DNA of 64,000 bases from Romanomermis culicivorax (GCA_963922205.1 CAWUHX010000148.1:1-64000), one strand, 5' to 3'; numbered from the stretch's first letter, positions 12,711 through 25,366 are shown. The notes: a model not told the origin generated them from the letters alone. Numbers and translations are program-made.

Positions 12711-15118
12711 TTGAATAGCACTGATAATCAACTGTGCCAGATTTATTCAACACGCCTGCGTTTCATGAAAGGTCGTGTTCGCTAATAAGATGCGTGACAT
12801 TCCCTTAAAGAACATTCATGCGATGTTATCAGGTACACGAAAAATTCGAAAAGCAGAAACTGCAGCTTTTCGGAAAGAGCGCGCACCGTGTCACACATAT
12901 TGTTACTGAGATTGTATTAATTACATATCAAACCGACTTGATACGTGGCGAAAATGAAAAAAAAAACATCTTAGTAGCGTCAGAAAAATAGAGAGAGTGA
13001 AGACAATCATAAATGTCAGCAGAATCTTGTGAAAAAAGTGTCAAATATAGAAACGTAGTCATTTTAAATACAAAAAAATTATGCAAAACATAAAACGGGA
13101 AATTTGCATTATTTTTACCTATGACCTCTGGTAATCATCATACAAACACACGACATAAAATCTACCTAAGGTTAGGGAATGAAATTTTTCGGGAAAATCG
13201 AAGAAAATTTAGAATTTTCTATCAAAATGACGTCTTTTGCTTAGTCAGGCCAAATCTGCTAGCCAGTAAACCTCTAGCTTGCGATTTTATGGTAATCATT
13301 ATTTGCACCATCTATTTTAAATCTGGTATTCAATTCATTGGAGTTTTTCCAGTTTTCGGCAGTTTAGAAATCTGTGCACACATCGGCGTGAGGAGGCTAA
13401 GGAGTTTTGAACTCACATGGGAAATTCGAACTCAAAGTTTTTCGTGACATACGTGATGAAAAATGAAGCAAATTAATCGAAAACATTGTGATCTAACTGC
13501 TTATATGAGCATGCACGGAAATTTTTTTAAAGCGCTTGTAGACAGTTTTGATAACTAAAATAGTTGTCTATTGAAAAGTATAATTGTTTTCTTCGACGGA
13601 GTTTTGAATGTTTAGAGTGGGACTTCTCCCAATTTTTCTTGCCACAATGGTATGATTCTGTGTCATTTTAAATTCTAACTGGTGTGCACGGAGGTTAGTT
13701 CTGAACTTAAAATTTATAAGAGTGTTTGACCTCACCCAGGAAGAGTTTGAACCACCATGATAAATTCTTGACTTTTGTACATATTGACATGCAAATTTTG
13801 AGAAACCCGATTCCCCTCGGGTCGGAGGGACTCGACCACAGTTGGATCAAAATTTTATCACCCATAAGCTTTCCAACACTGTAGATGCAATATTTTGAAA
13901 TCTTTTTCGCCTATATCTCATCGAGATCTATCGACTAGTGCTCAATTTGTGGCTTTTTCAGATCGAAAGCTTTTTTCTTGGCTTGAAAACTGTATATCTT
14001 TGATGGGGTGAAACAATTTTCTGGATCCGATCGAATACTTTCTAACTTACCCTCACCCATACGCCGATGTTATGACCTATTCAGAAGTGAAAAATCCTAG
14101 GATTTTTGTCGACGACAGTCAGCGACTCCATGGAATGAATAGACAATTTGCAGAAAGCCCAATTCAGAAGCGAAAAAATCCTAGGATTATTTTTGTCGCC
14201 GACAATCGGCGACGGTCGGCGACTACACTTCTGAATTGGGCTTTGGTGTGGATAATAATTTGCTTTGATTGAATATCACCATGCTCACATCGCCGTCGTT
14301 CATTGCGCATAAGACTAAGTAAAGTTCATTCCCAATTCGATTTGTATTCTTTGATAGTCAGTTATTTTTGGCACTATTTTTTGGTATTGATTATGACAAA
14401 AAATTTTCAAAATTGTTTCGCTCCTCAAGATTTAATTCCTCGAAATAAGATTTACCAAGAAAATTTACTGAGTTACTCGAATGCGCACTTTTTATAATTA
14501 ACCAATTCGACATACGTTTTCTAGCTCGCATCCGTAAACTTCGTCGCCGAAGTGACCCCATTTTCCTTTTTTTACAAAACCATGTTCAGTGTTCACCAAA
14601 ACGACATCCGACCTTTATTCACGTGTCAATAAAGATCGACAATAATAATGTCGTGTAGTTTTGAGAATAACTATACTACATTTTTGTGTTTTGTATTGTA
14701 CGCTTTTATCTAGAAAATTACTGCTTTTGTTCTCTTGTTCTTGAACATTTACTGTACATACAGTATGTTCCGTGCGAAAAATAGTGGTCTTATGCGGGAA
14801 AATTGGAACAAGTGGATCAAGTGGATTTTTTTATAGAAAAATGTATCTTGCTTTCTAGAGACTGTTCCACAAGTTAGTGTTGCTGGGTTTAGAATATCCA
14901 ATTGTGACGGGTGATATAAGGATTTTCTGGTAAATCGTTGAGAAAGGATCACTTTTATGTTCAACTTATTCAACTCAACGACGTATTTCTTAACTCAACG
15001 ACGGTACATCTTTTTTTTTTGTATTGCCACACCGACAGTATTCAATCATTGTTGAGAACATCTGTGGGTTTCGCTCCTTATAGAAATCCGTTGTAACTAT
15101 GTATATACAATAAAGCCC
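12711..15118. other. Intergenic, AT-rich
   Basis: No supportable gene. It includes the hairpin repeat at 14154-14244 that is listed separately. Confidence 0.45.
14079..14244. repeat. Tandem pair of a hairpin-forming repeat
   Basis: Two related units begin attcagaagtgaaaaatcc (14079) and attcagaagcgaaaaaatcc (14162); both continue through cctaggatt to gtcg(a/c)cgacartcrgcgac. The second is bounded by an almost perfect 19-bp inverted repeat (aaagcccaattcagaagcg at 14154 and its complement ending at 14244), so it is a 91-bp hairpin and probably a very short MITE. Confidence 0.6.
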
Positions 15119-15606
15119 CTGCTATACTTCGACGGCTGGCGCTGTTAGAAGTATAGCAGCTCGAAACTGGCGCCGGTTGTCAATTCCCATTCATCGAAAT
15201 TTCTGAACCGGCGCTAGCGGGCGCTTATGTTATAACATATGAATTATGATGCAAAAAATGCATCTTGGTGTTTTATCGTTTTGCCGTAGGTTTGCAGTTG
15301 GTATCTCACTTTTGGAGGGTTGTATCACCCCTCCTTAGTGCATTGTCTGAAGGGTTCCATCAGATAATAGTTTAAATTCAATCCTAAATTTCAGCTGAAG
15401 AGGTGAAATAACATAAGTTCCGAATCTGAATCCATATTTATCTGAATAATAATAATAATCATAGCCATAAAAATCGAAGAAAATAAACAAATTTCAGTTT
15501 CAAACTACTACCCCAGACGGCACCGGATGAAGTGTAGCAGCGAAAATTTGCAACCGGCGCCGGTTTAAAAATATTTGATCCGGCGCCGGCCGGCGAAGTA
15601 TAGCAC
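15119..15606. mobile_element. Non-autonomous element with GC-rich inverted ends
   Basis: The left end ctgctatacttcgacggctgg is answered at the right by ccggcgaagtatagcacg in opposite orientation. Each end carries a second inner copy of the tatagcag / tggcgccggttg block. The middle is AT-rich and non-coding. The length is about 490 bp. Confidence 0.6.
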
Positions 15607-16395
15607 GTGCTTAACAGTTAAAAATACCCGCTTTACAATCATTACAGTAAAATCGGCTACTATGTTCAAATGTTTGACAACATTCTACGATCCTTTGTTT
15701 ATTTTTCTCAAGTATGACTAATGTGTTCAAGATATTAACTGCCAAAATGTTCGAATACATCGTAAGTCTAAAATCGAGAAATAAAGATTTTTTTCCTATA
15801 TAAGCGTTTGGAACGTTACTTTAATTCCATTTCATTTTCCTCGCATTATAATGTTTTTTCAGCCTCGATAGTCCTTAGAGAAGCAGCTCTGCTATCAACC
15901 ATAATTTTTTCCAGGTGATTTATTAGATTAACCCAAATTATTGTGATTTTACGATTAGCATTAATTTGGATTTTCGGAGATTTCGTGCCCGACAATTTTT
16001 GTCTGCATTTGTGTGAAAAATGAGCTCTTATGTCCCCTCGAAGTATGCTGTGTAATAATTGCGTTATAAGGAAAACTTTGCTTTACGGACATTATTTCAC
16101 CAAATTTCTTATATTAAAGTAATAATTGCAAATTCAACCGGATTTCCCCGCTTTAGCCTTCCTAGAAAAATGAGGAGTGATCCACTTTCAGACGATGATT
16201 ATCAACTAACTTCTTGAGAAAAATCGTTGATTGTATTCATGATTTTCAAACTTCAGCAGATTACTTGAGTTCCAGCCCCGTGATAGATCCTATTAATCCC
16301 CGAATCTCGAGATATGACAGTAAGCCTCTATCAGACTAAAAAACTGAAGTGGACTAAAGTTTAACTATAGCTTTTGTTTCAAAGTATACATGGCT

Positions 16396-16613
16396 TATAG
16401 TCCGTTTTTCTTGAAATGCTTCCAAAAATGCTTGAAATGCGGGCGATTACTATTTCAGATGTTTAAGATTTTGAGCTGGACTGTAGGTCAACCAAAATTG
16501 TTTTTTTGAGTAAAAAATTAAATAATCAAAAGTTTGTGTAAACGATTCCATGGGCAGAGCTAATTTTTGTCAATTTTCACTTTACAGGCATTTCATAAAA
16601 ATTAGACTTTAGT
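16396..16613 (+). mobile_element. MITE family B copy
   Basis: The left end is tatagtccgtttttcttgaa and the right end is a diverged inverted match (attagactttagtta). Family B copies share tctgtttttcttgaaatgct at one end, a 'ggaaagcaagtagtatttca' type block, and aaaaaacagactatag at the other end. Confidence 0.55.
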
Positions 16614-16801
16614 TATCTTTACTTTCGGTCAATGTGGAGCAAAATATTGCGAAGTAATAAAACGCCAAATTGCAGTGTAAAGCTTCCTTTTGACCGCCTA
16701 ATGCGACATTAAACAATTTCTTTGACATTACCAACAAATATTCTTCATCAAACAAACTGATAAGGGAAATTCGAATAAAACAACGACTTAGTCTTAAAAA
16801 C

Positions 16802-17036
16802 TACAGTCTGTTTTTCTTGAAGTGCTTGTAGATATTGAGAGTGGATAGCAAGTACTATTGCATACTTTTACCGTTCCTTGCTTAACTATGTGGCGCACAT
16901 GACTGGAAATTTGTGAACTTACTCAACAAGCCCTATCATTTATTAAGCGAAAATCCTGCTATAAAGATTGTGCGTAAACGATACTTATTTTTTGTCATTT
17001 TTGAATTTACAAGAATTTTATTAAAATGCACTATAG
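16802..17036 (+). mobile_element. MITE family B copy
   Basis: It begins tacagtctgtttttcttgaa and ends attaaaatgcactatag, with the internal 'agtggatagcaagtactatt' block of the family. It is about 235 bp and non-coding. Confidence 0.6.
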
Positions 17037-17302
17037 AACATATGAATCTATATATCTCACAACCCATTGCAAGCTGTCTAACGTTGCACTCCTGCAGGGT
17101 TTTACACTGAAATTTGCGTGAACGTAATGGGCAATGAAACGTTGGCATAAACTACTTTATCACAGGAGCTACAAAAGACACAAGGAAAATTCCGTTCGAT
17201 AGAACTCACTTATCTCGCCTTAGTCTAAAAAGTGCTTATTTCAGCTTTTCGAATTTCATGAAAATCTGAACTCGAACAATTGAGAGGTAGGTGGCGCTAT
17301 GC

Positions 17303-18262
17303 CGTTAGGACGCAAGACATTAGGACGCAGACATTAGGACGCTGGAACATTAGGACGCAGGACATTGGGACGCAAGACATTAGGACGCAAAGACATTAGG
17401 ACGCAGGACATTAGGACGCAAGGACATTAGGACGCAGGACATTAGGACGCAAGGACATTAGGACGCAAAGACACTAGGACGCAGAACTTTTAACATCCTA
17501 GGACGTTAAAACATATAATCGGAAATTTTTCCCAGCACTAATTTTATTATATGAAAGATATGTGTTACTAATGTACTATTTCGTGTTCATGATTTCATTT
17601 TTTCTAATGAGAGAAAGTGACACTCAAGAAAAATCAAGCCCTTGTCTTTTCGAGATCCAGTGACACACCTGATCCATTTGCATGTCCAAATGCTAACATG
17701 AGAGAAACAAATATTAATGAATTTTTACAATTCTAGCACTTTCTGTTATTTTTTGGCTCCCACTAAAATTTTATGGTTCCCTATTATTTTGCAAAACAAA
17801 CTGCTCGTAAGACTTTTTCCATAAGACTCCAGGATGTGGCGTTTTGGGACTTTTCGAATATCGTTTAAACATATACTGAACATTAGTTTTAAAAAATAAA
17901 TAGATATTCTATCGTTGTACCATGTCTGAACTGACACTGCTTTTCAAACTCATTCGAAAACAGAAAATTTTGCAATGTGGGAGGCATTCAAGATTCTTCA
18001 GTTTCTCTGAACCCACTTCTAAGTGAGCCTCCAGAACAGTGAATAATACCATAGATTGACTTTCACAAATTCTGGGGTTAAATTTCTGCGTCCTAATGTC
18101 CTTGCGTCCTAATGTCCTGCGTCCTAATGTCCTTGCGTCCTAATGTCCTGCGTCCTAATGTCTTTGCGTCCTAATGTCTTGCGCCCCAATGTACTGCGTC
18201 CTAATGTCCCTGCGTCCTAATGTCTGCGTCCTATTGTCTGCGTCCTAATGTCTTGCGTTCTA
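17303..18262. mobile_element. Foldback-like element 2 with inverted minisatellite ends
   Basis: The left terminus is about a dozen 14-16-bp repeats of the form acattaggacgcagg (17303-17485). The right terminus has the complementary repeats, gcgtcctaatgtccttg (18085-18262). The two outermost segments match base for base over the first few units (gacgcaagacattaggacgc). The roughly 600-bp centre is AT-rich and encodes nothing. No transposase is seen, so the element is non-autonomous or an inverted satellite. Confidence 0.75.
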
Positions 18263-18470
18263 GTGACGCGTCATGGAGGTAGGTGTATGCACGCTTTATT
18301 TGGACACTGTTGTGATTTGGATCAGATACATAAACTGTCATGTTTCCACAGGTTTCAGAAATCAGTTGAGGGTGAATTTGCGAGACCACAGGACTCCCAA
18401 ACGTTGATAGTGACGTTGGACTTGTTACTAGGGGCTTCCGTAACCACAGCAATTTCCAAAATTACGATAC

Positions 18471-18700
18471 TTCATTAATTTTGAACTGATCGATGCACCG
18501 GGGCTGCGGCCAAAAGCCAAAAAGCCAATTCAAAATTGAGGAAGGCTCGTTGACTCTATTCGTTAAATTTTTTCCTGATACAAAGTCGTTGATCATTTTA
18601 TTCGATCATTTCAAAATTATAGAAATTGATTTCCATAACTCTAGTAAGGCTCAGTTTGCGGGAACTCCGCCCGCTGCATCGATCATTTCAAAATGAATGG
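18471..18700 (+). mobile_element. MITE family A copy
   Basis: The left end ttgaactgatcgatgcac is answered at the right by tgcatcgatcatttcaaaat in opposite orientation. It shares its interior with the copy at 5375-5599. Confidence 0.7.
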
Positions 18701-19217
18701 AATATAGCCGCATCTGCTAATAACGGTAAATAACGTCACATGATCTCAATAATCTAAAAAGGTTCATGGAGTGATATACACTATTCATACACAATGTACA
18801 TACAGCGATATACACGAAAATGTTCATTGAAAAAATTTCAATCTAATATTCTCTAAAATACAATATTCCGAGACATAATGATATTTGAGAGTTTACGAAT
18901 CAGAAAAGGATGCATGATCACATTTTCGTCATTCCAATAGCTACATTGATATCAGAAAGTTTTATCAAAAGTGATTTTTTGCACGTTTGCATCTGCTCTG
19001 GTTTTTAAATTGTATGCATATTTCCGTCTGTTGTGGCTTTTGAAATGGCATGTAACCTATAATATATAGGCGTTTCAACTTTTACCACATTTATGCAAGT
19101 TTCATTGTAAACAACAAAACTCATTCAAATCGCCCGGAAGTATAGAAGTGCGCACTTGCAGTACACTCCTCATTACTCTCTGGTGTAATATGCCCGAATT
19201 GTCGATTAATTTGCTTT

Positions 19218-19228
19218 ACATTTTTCAG
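19218..19228 (+). promoter_or_regulatory. Probable trans-splice acceptor of the ZP-domain gene
   Basis: acatttttcag ends at 19228, twelve bases before the ATG at 19241. There is no convincing upstream exon, and the arrangement fits nematode spliced-leader addition. Confidence 0.5.
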
Positions 19229-19240
19229 CTTTACTTAATT

Positions 19241-19804
19241 ATGCATTATTTTTCTCTATTTTTCTTATTCTTCTCCATTTGCCATTCAACTTACTGTATT
19301 AAACGCAGCCGATCTCGCTTCACCGACCGTACATCATCCAACGTTAACAATAATAATGCCACGTCTTTCAAGGAACGCGAAATTCGAGACGATGAAATCA
19401 TCCAATTGCCGGTTGGTCGTTTCCCCGAACCCATTTGCGATTATTCCGTACGAAAAAACGACGCCAACGGTCAATCGGTGGCCGGCGCCCTGATCGGCGA
19501 TGCCTTGTACCACAAATGGACGTGCCGGACGCCCGGCTCGGACGGCTCTATCTACTGCATCGTAGTCTACAATTGCACGGTGGCCAACGACCGCTTGACC
19601 GTCCCTATTATCGACTCCAACGGCTGCACCGTGGAGCCGCAAATCGTGCCGGACGTCGCCTATCCGACCGACTTGTCGGGCGGAATAGCGGCGCCGGCGT
19701 TTTCGTTGGGATTCGGCGAACCGCAAATCCAATTCAATTGTGGCATAAGACTTTTGATCAAAGAGCACGGCGTTTGTACAAGGTTGAAATGCCCCAGACA
19801 TTGA
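19241..19804 (+). CDS. Cuticlin-like ZP-domain protein, ZP-C half only
   Basis: A single exon encodes 187 residues. The signal peptide is MHYFSLFFLFFSICHSTYC. A basic, Asn-rich linker follows, then a region that matches the C-terminal half of nematode cuticlin ZP domains. The landmarks are PICDYSV, ALIGDALYHKWTC, YCIVVYNCTV, IDSNGCTVEP, YPTDLSGG, IQFNCGI, LLIKEHGVC and LKCP, with eight cysteines in the expected order. Cuticlins are secreted ZP proteins that polymerise into cuticle layers. Here the ZP-N half, a furin-type cleavage site and the C-terminal membrane anchor are all absent. The protein may be a soluble short form, or other exons were missed. The ORF opens further upstream in frame, but the acceptor at 19228 and the signal peptide favour this start. 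Its GC content is strikingly higher than that of its surroundings. Confidence 0.85.
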   Translation: MHYFSLFFLFFSICHSTYCIKRSRSRFTDRTSSNVNNNNATSFKEREIRDDEIIQLPVGRFPEPICDYSVRKNDANGQSVAGALIGDALYHKWTCRTPGSDGSIYCIVVYNCTVANDRLTVPIIDSNGCTVEPQIVPDVAYPTDLSGGIAAPAFSLGFGEPQIQFNCGIRLLIKEHGVCTRLKCPRH

Positions 19805-19946
19805 TGACAGTTGATTGGGTGTCCAGGAGGGAAAAATCGCCTATTCTTTTTCGACCGGGCTCACCAGGATTTCAATGAAATTTCGCAAAGTTGGATGCCT
19901 ATAGCCGATTTTCTGTAAAACGCTCCTAAATTGAAAGTTGACAAAA

Positions 19947-19952
19947 AATAAA
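19947..19952 (+). terminator. Poly(A) signal of the ZP-domain gene
   Basis: AATAAA lies 143 nt after the stop codon and is the first canonical signal downstream. Confidence 0.5.
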
Positions 19953-21850
19953 TAGCGTCGTCAAAGTCATTTACACAAGGATTTTACTGTAGAATTTATT
20001 ACTCACAAAAAATGTTGCGATGAGAGTTGGTTGAGTAGATTTGAGAAGGTCCAGTCAAATGAATAGCGCGAAATTGTCAAAATTACTTGTTTGAAATATT
20101 ACTTGTTTTCCACTATTAATATTAACAAACATTTTAAGAAAGCAATTATAGCTAGTCATGGTGTTAGAATAAAAAGCTTTCACGTTTTTTTGCAGTGAGT
20201 GAGTTGATCTTGTGATGAATCAAGCACATATTCCGCAGGGTTTACATCTCTTCCCCGGGTGTGCTGAATTTTGGTTTAGACGACTATCTCCTAGTGGACA
20301 CTGGCAAACATGTTCATCTCTAGTGGCATGAGGTGACTATAGGCTGTTTATTTTCAAACGAGCTTTGGAAAAATTGGTGAGCAGGTCATAAACATGCATC
20401 GCAGGCCAAATTTTTTTTTCTCAATTTGTTCGCCTAAGTACTACAGTCAATTCGAGAAAAAAGGTTGTCCGTATACGCAGGTTATCATTTGCATGAGTAT
20501 TTTTTGAACGCCAAACCTGATTTTAGAAAAAAGAGGGCTATCACCAACTGTGAATTCTGAAATCACAGGTGTTATAATGCATTTGATAGTCCGGGGCAAA
20601 TGGAATGGAGTTATTTATCTCACAATAATTATTTTTCCATGCGGATGTTCACGCAGAAATTTGTATTACTGCGCATAACAATGGAAACTGAGCCTTGGTC
20701 TAAGGAGCAATAAAAAAAATACTGGCATGCAACCACTCACATTTTTTTCGAACTGCCCTGGTTCTTCATGTGATAAAAGACCGATTTTACATTGCTATAC
20801 AGTTGAAAGCTTTTAAATTTCTCGGAGCCAGAAATTCAGAATTGCATATTTCAGGTACTATGATAGACAAAAGATTAGTCACATAAGCAATATTGATGTT
20901 TTCAAAGTCATCTATTGAATGCATGTTTTTCATTTTATTCAAATTTTAATCCAACTGAGATCTAAGTAGGAAAAAATGATACACTTCATTAATGAAATGA
21001 TCGATGCATTCAAAATTATGAAGGACCCATTGACTACATTCAATAAATTTTTCTTCGTGATGCAGACTTCATAATGATCACTCATTTCAATCATTTCAAG
21101 GTTATCAAAATTGATTTCCTGCTCTCTGGTAAGGCCGCGTTTGCTGAAACTTCGACTGCTGCATTGATCATTTCAAATGAATGGAGTATTGTGTTGCATT
21201 ACCCTGGTTGTTATGGGCTATTGAATGTACTATAAAATGTATCATTTTAGCATTTACACTTTGCGACCAGCGAAATCGGCTCATTTTAATATTTGCATTT
21301 TCTGACGGAACGGAAGTAGTTTTTTTCAACCGATAAGCAAGTATAAGAGTTTTCGGCGGTCGGACAGACGCCGGTACGTATAACCGTAGTCAACCGAAAC
21401 CGATTGACAAGAAAGACGTCAGTTCCATCGGTCAAAAAATTTCCGTCGGGCGTCGTCTATCGGTTTCCCAATTCCGACAGAAATACTGAATTTTTCTTTT
21501 TAAGATTTGAATGAATTTCGGATGTGTTTTGACGCTGTCAATTTTCTTAGCTAATATATCGAACTAAAGCTAATTTCTATCAATTTTTCTTGCTTTTGAT
21601 GCCGTCGGAATTGATCGAAAACCAGCCTGAAAAGGAAATCAATTTTTTTGCGGGGCTGTCAGCGTCCATCTCAAATGAAATTTAGAGATGCGTGCCCGAA
21701 AAATTTTTTAAAATAGAAGTTAATTAAATTTCTGTTTGAATTTTAATTTTTAGATTGAAATTAAATTTTTTTTTAATTTTAAAATTAAAAATTTTGAATA
21801 AAAAATTGTGAATCAAATTTTTAAAATTTAAATTGATTAAAATGATTAAA
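19953..21850. other. Intergenic with MITE A copy; very AT-rich before the telomere repeats
   Basis: No supportable gene. The last 130 bases before 21851 are almost pure A/T with self-complementary aattttaaaatt runs. A GC-rich patch rich in cg(g/t)cgg motifs lies at 21350-21490. Confidence 0.45.
20985..21184 (+). mobile_element. MITE family A copy
   Basis: The ends ttcattaatgaaatgatcga and gatcatttcaaatgaatgg are inverted repeats. The core contains the family segment attgatttcctgctctctgg. Confidence 0.65.
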
Positions 21851-22036
21851 AGGCTTAGGCTTAGGCTTAGGCTTAGGCTTAGGCTTAGGCTTAGGCTTAG
21901 GCTTAGGCTTAGGCTTAGGCTTAGGCTTAGGCTTAGGCTTAGGCTTAGGCTTAGGCTTAGGCTTAGGCTTAGGCTTAGGCTTAGGCTTAGGCTTAGGCTT
22001 AGGCTTAGGCTTAGGCTTAGGCTTAGGCTTAGGCTT
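21851..22036 (+). repeat. Interstitial telomeric repeat array, (TTAGGC)31
   Basis: There are 186 bases of uninterrupted TTAGGC, the nematode telomere unit, in the G-rich orientation on the plus strand. About 45 bases of decayed units follow (gcggttagtcttaggttcag..). It encodes Leu-Arg or Leu-Ser dipeptide frames only by accident. Confidence 0.97.
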
Positions 22037-22172
22037 GCGGTTAGTCTTAGGTTCAGCTTAGACTTGGACTCACGGTTAGGAACTAGTAGACTAAAATTTT
22101 TCGACCAATCAAAGGATGATGTAAACTTTTTGGACCTATCAAATTGATGGCAGATCTCGCTCCGCAATGCTT

Positions 22173-22397
22173 CTATAGTCTGTTTTTCATGAAATGCTTC
22201 TAAATAATGAATCAAAGCAGGTACCATTTTATATTGTCAGAATTTTCTGCCAAGCCGTACGTCAGGTGGAACTAAAATTTTGTGACGACACTCAATTGAC
22301 ACTTGAAAATTTTTGCTTCATGTACAGGATTTTCAAGTCACCTAATATTTGTGTCATTTTTCGTTTTAGGAGCACTTCTTAAAAAACTGACTATAGT
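22173..22397 (+). mobile_element. MITE family B copy
   Basis: It starts ctatagtctgtttttcatga and ends aaaaaactgactatagt, in inverted orientation. It lies 136 bp after the telomere array. Confidence 0.65.
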
Positions 22398-25110
22398 TCT
22401 CCTAATAGTTTATACGAATAATTTTACGCTAATCATTCATGAGCCTAGTTTACACTGAAGTTTTTTTTAGTTATATCTTAAACAACTGAATAACCGACGT
22501 TTAAAAAATAATTGGGGGTCCGATGTCGCACTGATTTTGAAAAATGCGCGAGTGATTATGATCAGTGCAGTATTACCATTTACAGGTTATGCAATACTCA
22601 GTCAGTAATATGTATGATTTCGATTCTCCATTGTGGCAGTTTGTCTGTCTAATTTTGTTCTCGACATGAAAATATTATTCTACACCTTGTTCATAAAAAA
22701 TGTCACAATAGAAGTTTTGAATCGTAGTAAACAGGAAGCTATTTCTCAACACGAATTGCATTTTCCATAGATGATGTTGGTAGAATGCTTGATTAAGTTT
22801 GATCGAAGCTTCAGATTGCTTTCCACTCCATGAAAATTGTGAATCAAATTGAACCTACTATTTTGGTTCTCGCTGTTATTTCCAAGTATGGAAATGTGTT
22901 CACAGTACTTTTACAAAATTTTATTGACTGAGTTTTCAATTTTTTTCTATTTCAATGAGATACGCTCATTTTTGTGTGATATTCGAAAACTATAGCTATT
23001 AGCACGTGTGAACAGGTTACTTCGTCAAGTCAATGAAAATTGAATAATATTTTTTTGTGAAGCACATCTCCAATGAAAAATTCTAACTGACTGCGCTCTT
23101 GAAACACACTTCTACCAACGGCTGTGCTTTTGAATTTAAATTAATAAATTAAATTTTGCATATGCTGCGTTTTTGAACCCCATCCTACAGAGCTCCTCTT
23201 GTCGAATCTAATTTGCATAATGTCTCGAATCTCCGACCGTTCAAGTTGAAGTCCCACACGACTCGCGAGCATGTAATATTGTTCAATAAAACAAAAAGCT
23301 ACCATAATCTGTTAAAAGCTTTTTCTAATGCCATGAATCCGGGATTTTTTTCCATAATATAGTCGATTTTCGAATAAGTGGGATAGAGACGAAAGGACAC
23401 ATTCTTTAGATTTCAGAGAAGAGCAAGAGAGGAGTTCTTGTTCCATCTAGCGCTTCCTCTCTCGAAACATAGTATTCACCAATGTTGCCATGTATATGTA
23501 TAGCAGCAGGTCGATTTTTTACTCATTTCCTCTTTGAGAGATTTTTTGCATCGGAAAAATGTTTATGCTGTAGATATACTAGTTACGTATGATCACAAAG
23601 ATGTGTTTTTTAAAACACGGATGCAACAAGTCTTTTCGACCAGAAAATTTTCAATTTTTCTGATATGTTTATCTTGTTCGACAAAGATTCATTAGAATAG
23701 TGGTGCTGCGAAAATTTATTGAAAAAAGTGGAAAACGATACACCTAAGAGAGACGAAGAAAAAATATGTTGTGCCCGCCAATCAAAAATTTTAAATTTTG
23801 ACAGGTTGATGATACCTGTTTCTAGAATTTCTAGTAATTTTTAGGCAGACTATTATTTATGCGACACACTCTATTAAGTCTAGAGTTTCGGCCACGTTAT
23901 TCACAAGTTATTATCTGGAGAGAAAACTTATCAGCTGTGTTTATTTAATGGTTCAACATTGATTTTGTGGATTTCAATTCCAAATTTGATCAAGTTCTTA
24001 CGAGAAGTTAATGACAGTGCCTGTCTTACTGTAGCTCATCAGAATGTAGTCACTTGGCGCACTGAGAAGTGGTAGACCAAAAAACCCAACCATTGTATTT
24101 GTACTGAATCATCAATTCAGTTGCTGAAATGATACAGTGATAGATGAGATACCTAATATATAAAACAGTTACCATGATAGTTAACTACGTCTACATGGAA
24201 AATTCATTCAACCTCATTCATTCGTAATCCGCTCTTGTTTCTTCAATCCAGAACTTTCTTCGTAACTAAAATCTATAATTTTAACATAAGTCAATAGACG
24301 TCGTTGAAATATTCTGAGAAAGATACTTTTCCCTCATTTTTGACGGAATTATGCATGGTAAATGTTTAAATGCACGAAATGTGGAATTCTCAAATTACTG
24401 AAACAATATGAGGGGAAATGCAGGCTCATCTGACTGTCATATTTATTTAGCTGAATTCCATTGCATCAGTGAGCTTAGAACACGCATGTCTTGGAAAATG
24501 CGCGTTTCTTTGATGAAAATTCTGCAATCGAAATTTGGCAGTGTGAGAGGGACGCAAAAGAATCAAAATAATCAGGAAATTCATCGTAACGTGTAACAGA
24601 GCTTTCGTAAGCTTTTCTTCCGAACAAATGAACTTGTTTCATTTTAGTAGGAAGACTTCACTAAATTTCAGATGGGCCTTACGCAAGACGCAAATTATCA
24701 TCAGGAAAAATAAGAGAACATACCTTGATTTTAATTTTTCACAGATTGCTACGGTCAACTTGTGAAAAAAAGATATCGACTTACGATGCATGTTTTTTTA
24801 TTTATTCTGGATAAGACGAACCGTATACTGAAGTCAGGTACTCTAGAGAAATTCTTACTCATCATATCGATCAGGAAAAACTGGGAAAACTTGAATAAAA
24901 TGACTTATGTTGTTGAAAATGTGCTTATTAATTATGTATCTGCATAATGCAAGTGGTACAAAGCCTTTACGAATAATGTACAAATGTAAGAAATGTACAA
25001 CAAATGTGATAAAATGCACCTTTTTCCAAACTGTCCTTGCTTGGGGCCAATTTCTATTCATTTAAAATGATGCAGCAGTATTTACTGCATTAAGCTTGAA
25101 TAGTTTCACA

Positions 25111-25366
25111 ACTATAGTCTGTTTTTCTTGAAATGCTCCTGAATAATGAAAGTGGAAAGCAAGAAGTATTTCAGATTTTCACGATTTGCCGATAGACAAT
25201 ATATCATGCAGGACTAGAAATTTATGAGCACACTGACCTAACCTTCAACCTTTTTTCGAGTGAAAAATTTTATTGTAAGAGCTCTATGTAGACGATTCTG
25301 ACGACAATACTGATTTGTATCACTTTTCCATTTTTATAAGCATTTTATAAAAAATTGACTATATTC
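25111..25366 (+). mobile_element. MITE family B copy
   Basis: It begins actatagtctgtttttcttg, includes agtggaaagcaagaagtatt, and ends aaaaaattgactatatt. Confidence 0.65.

Noticed and set aside
21724-22227. Long open frames of Leu-Ser or Leu-Arg repeats on both strands
   Set aside because: They are translations of the TTAGGC telomere array, not genes.
23190-23364. Acceptor followed by a 58-codon open frame (APLVESNLHN..)
   Set aside because: No donor, no partner exon and no start codon; base composition is like the surrounding intergenic DNA.
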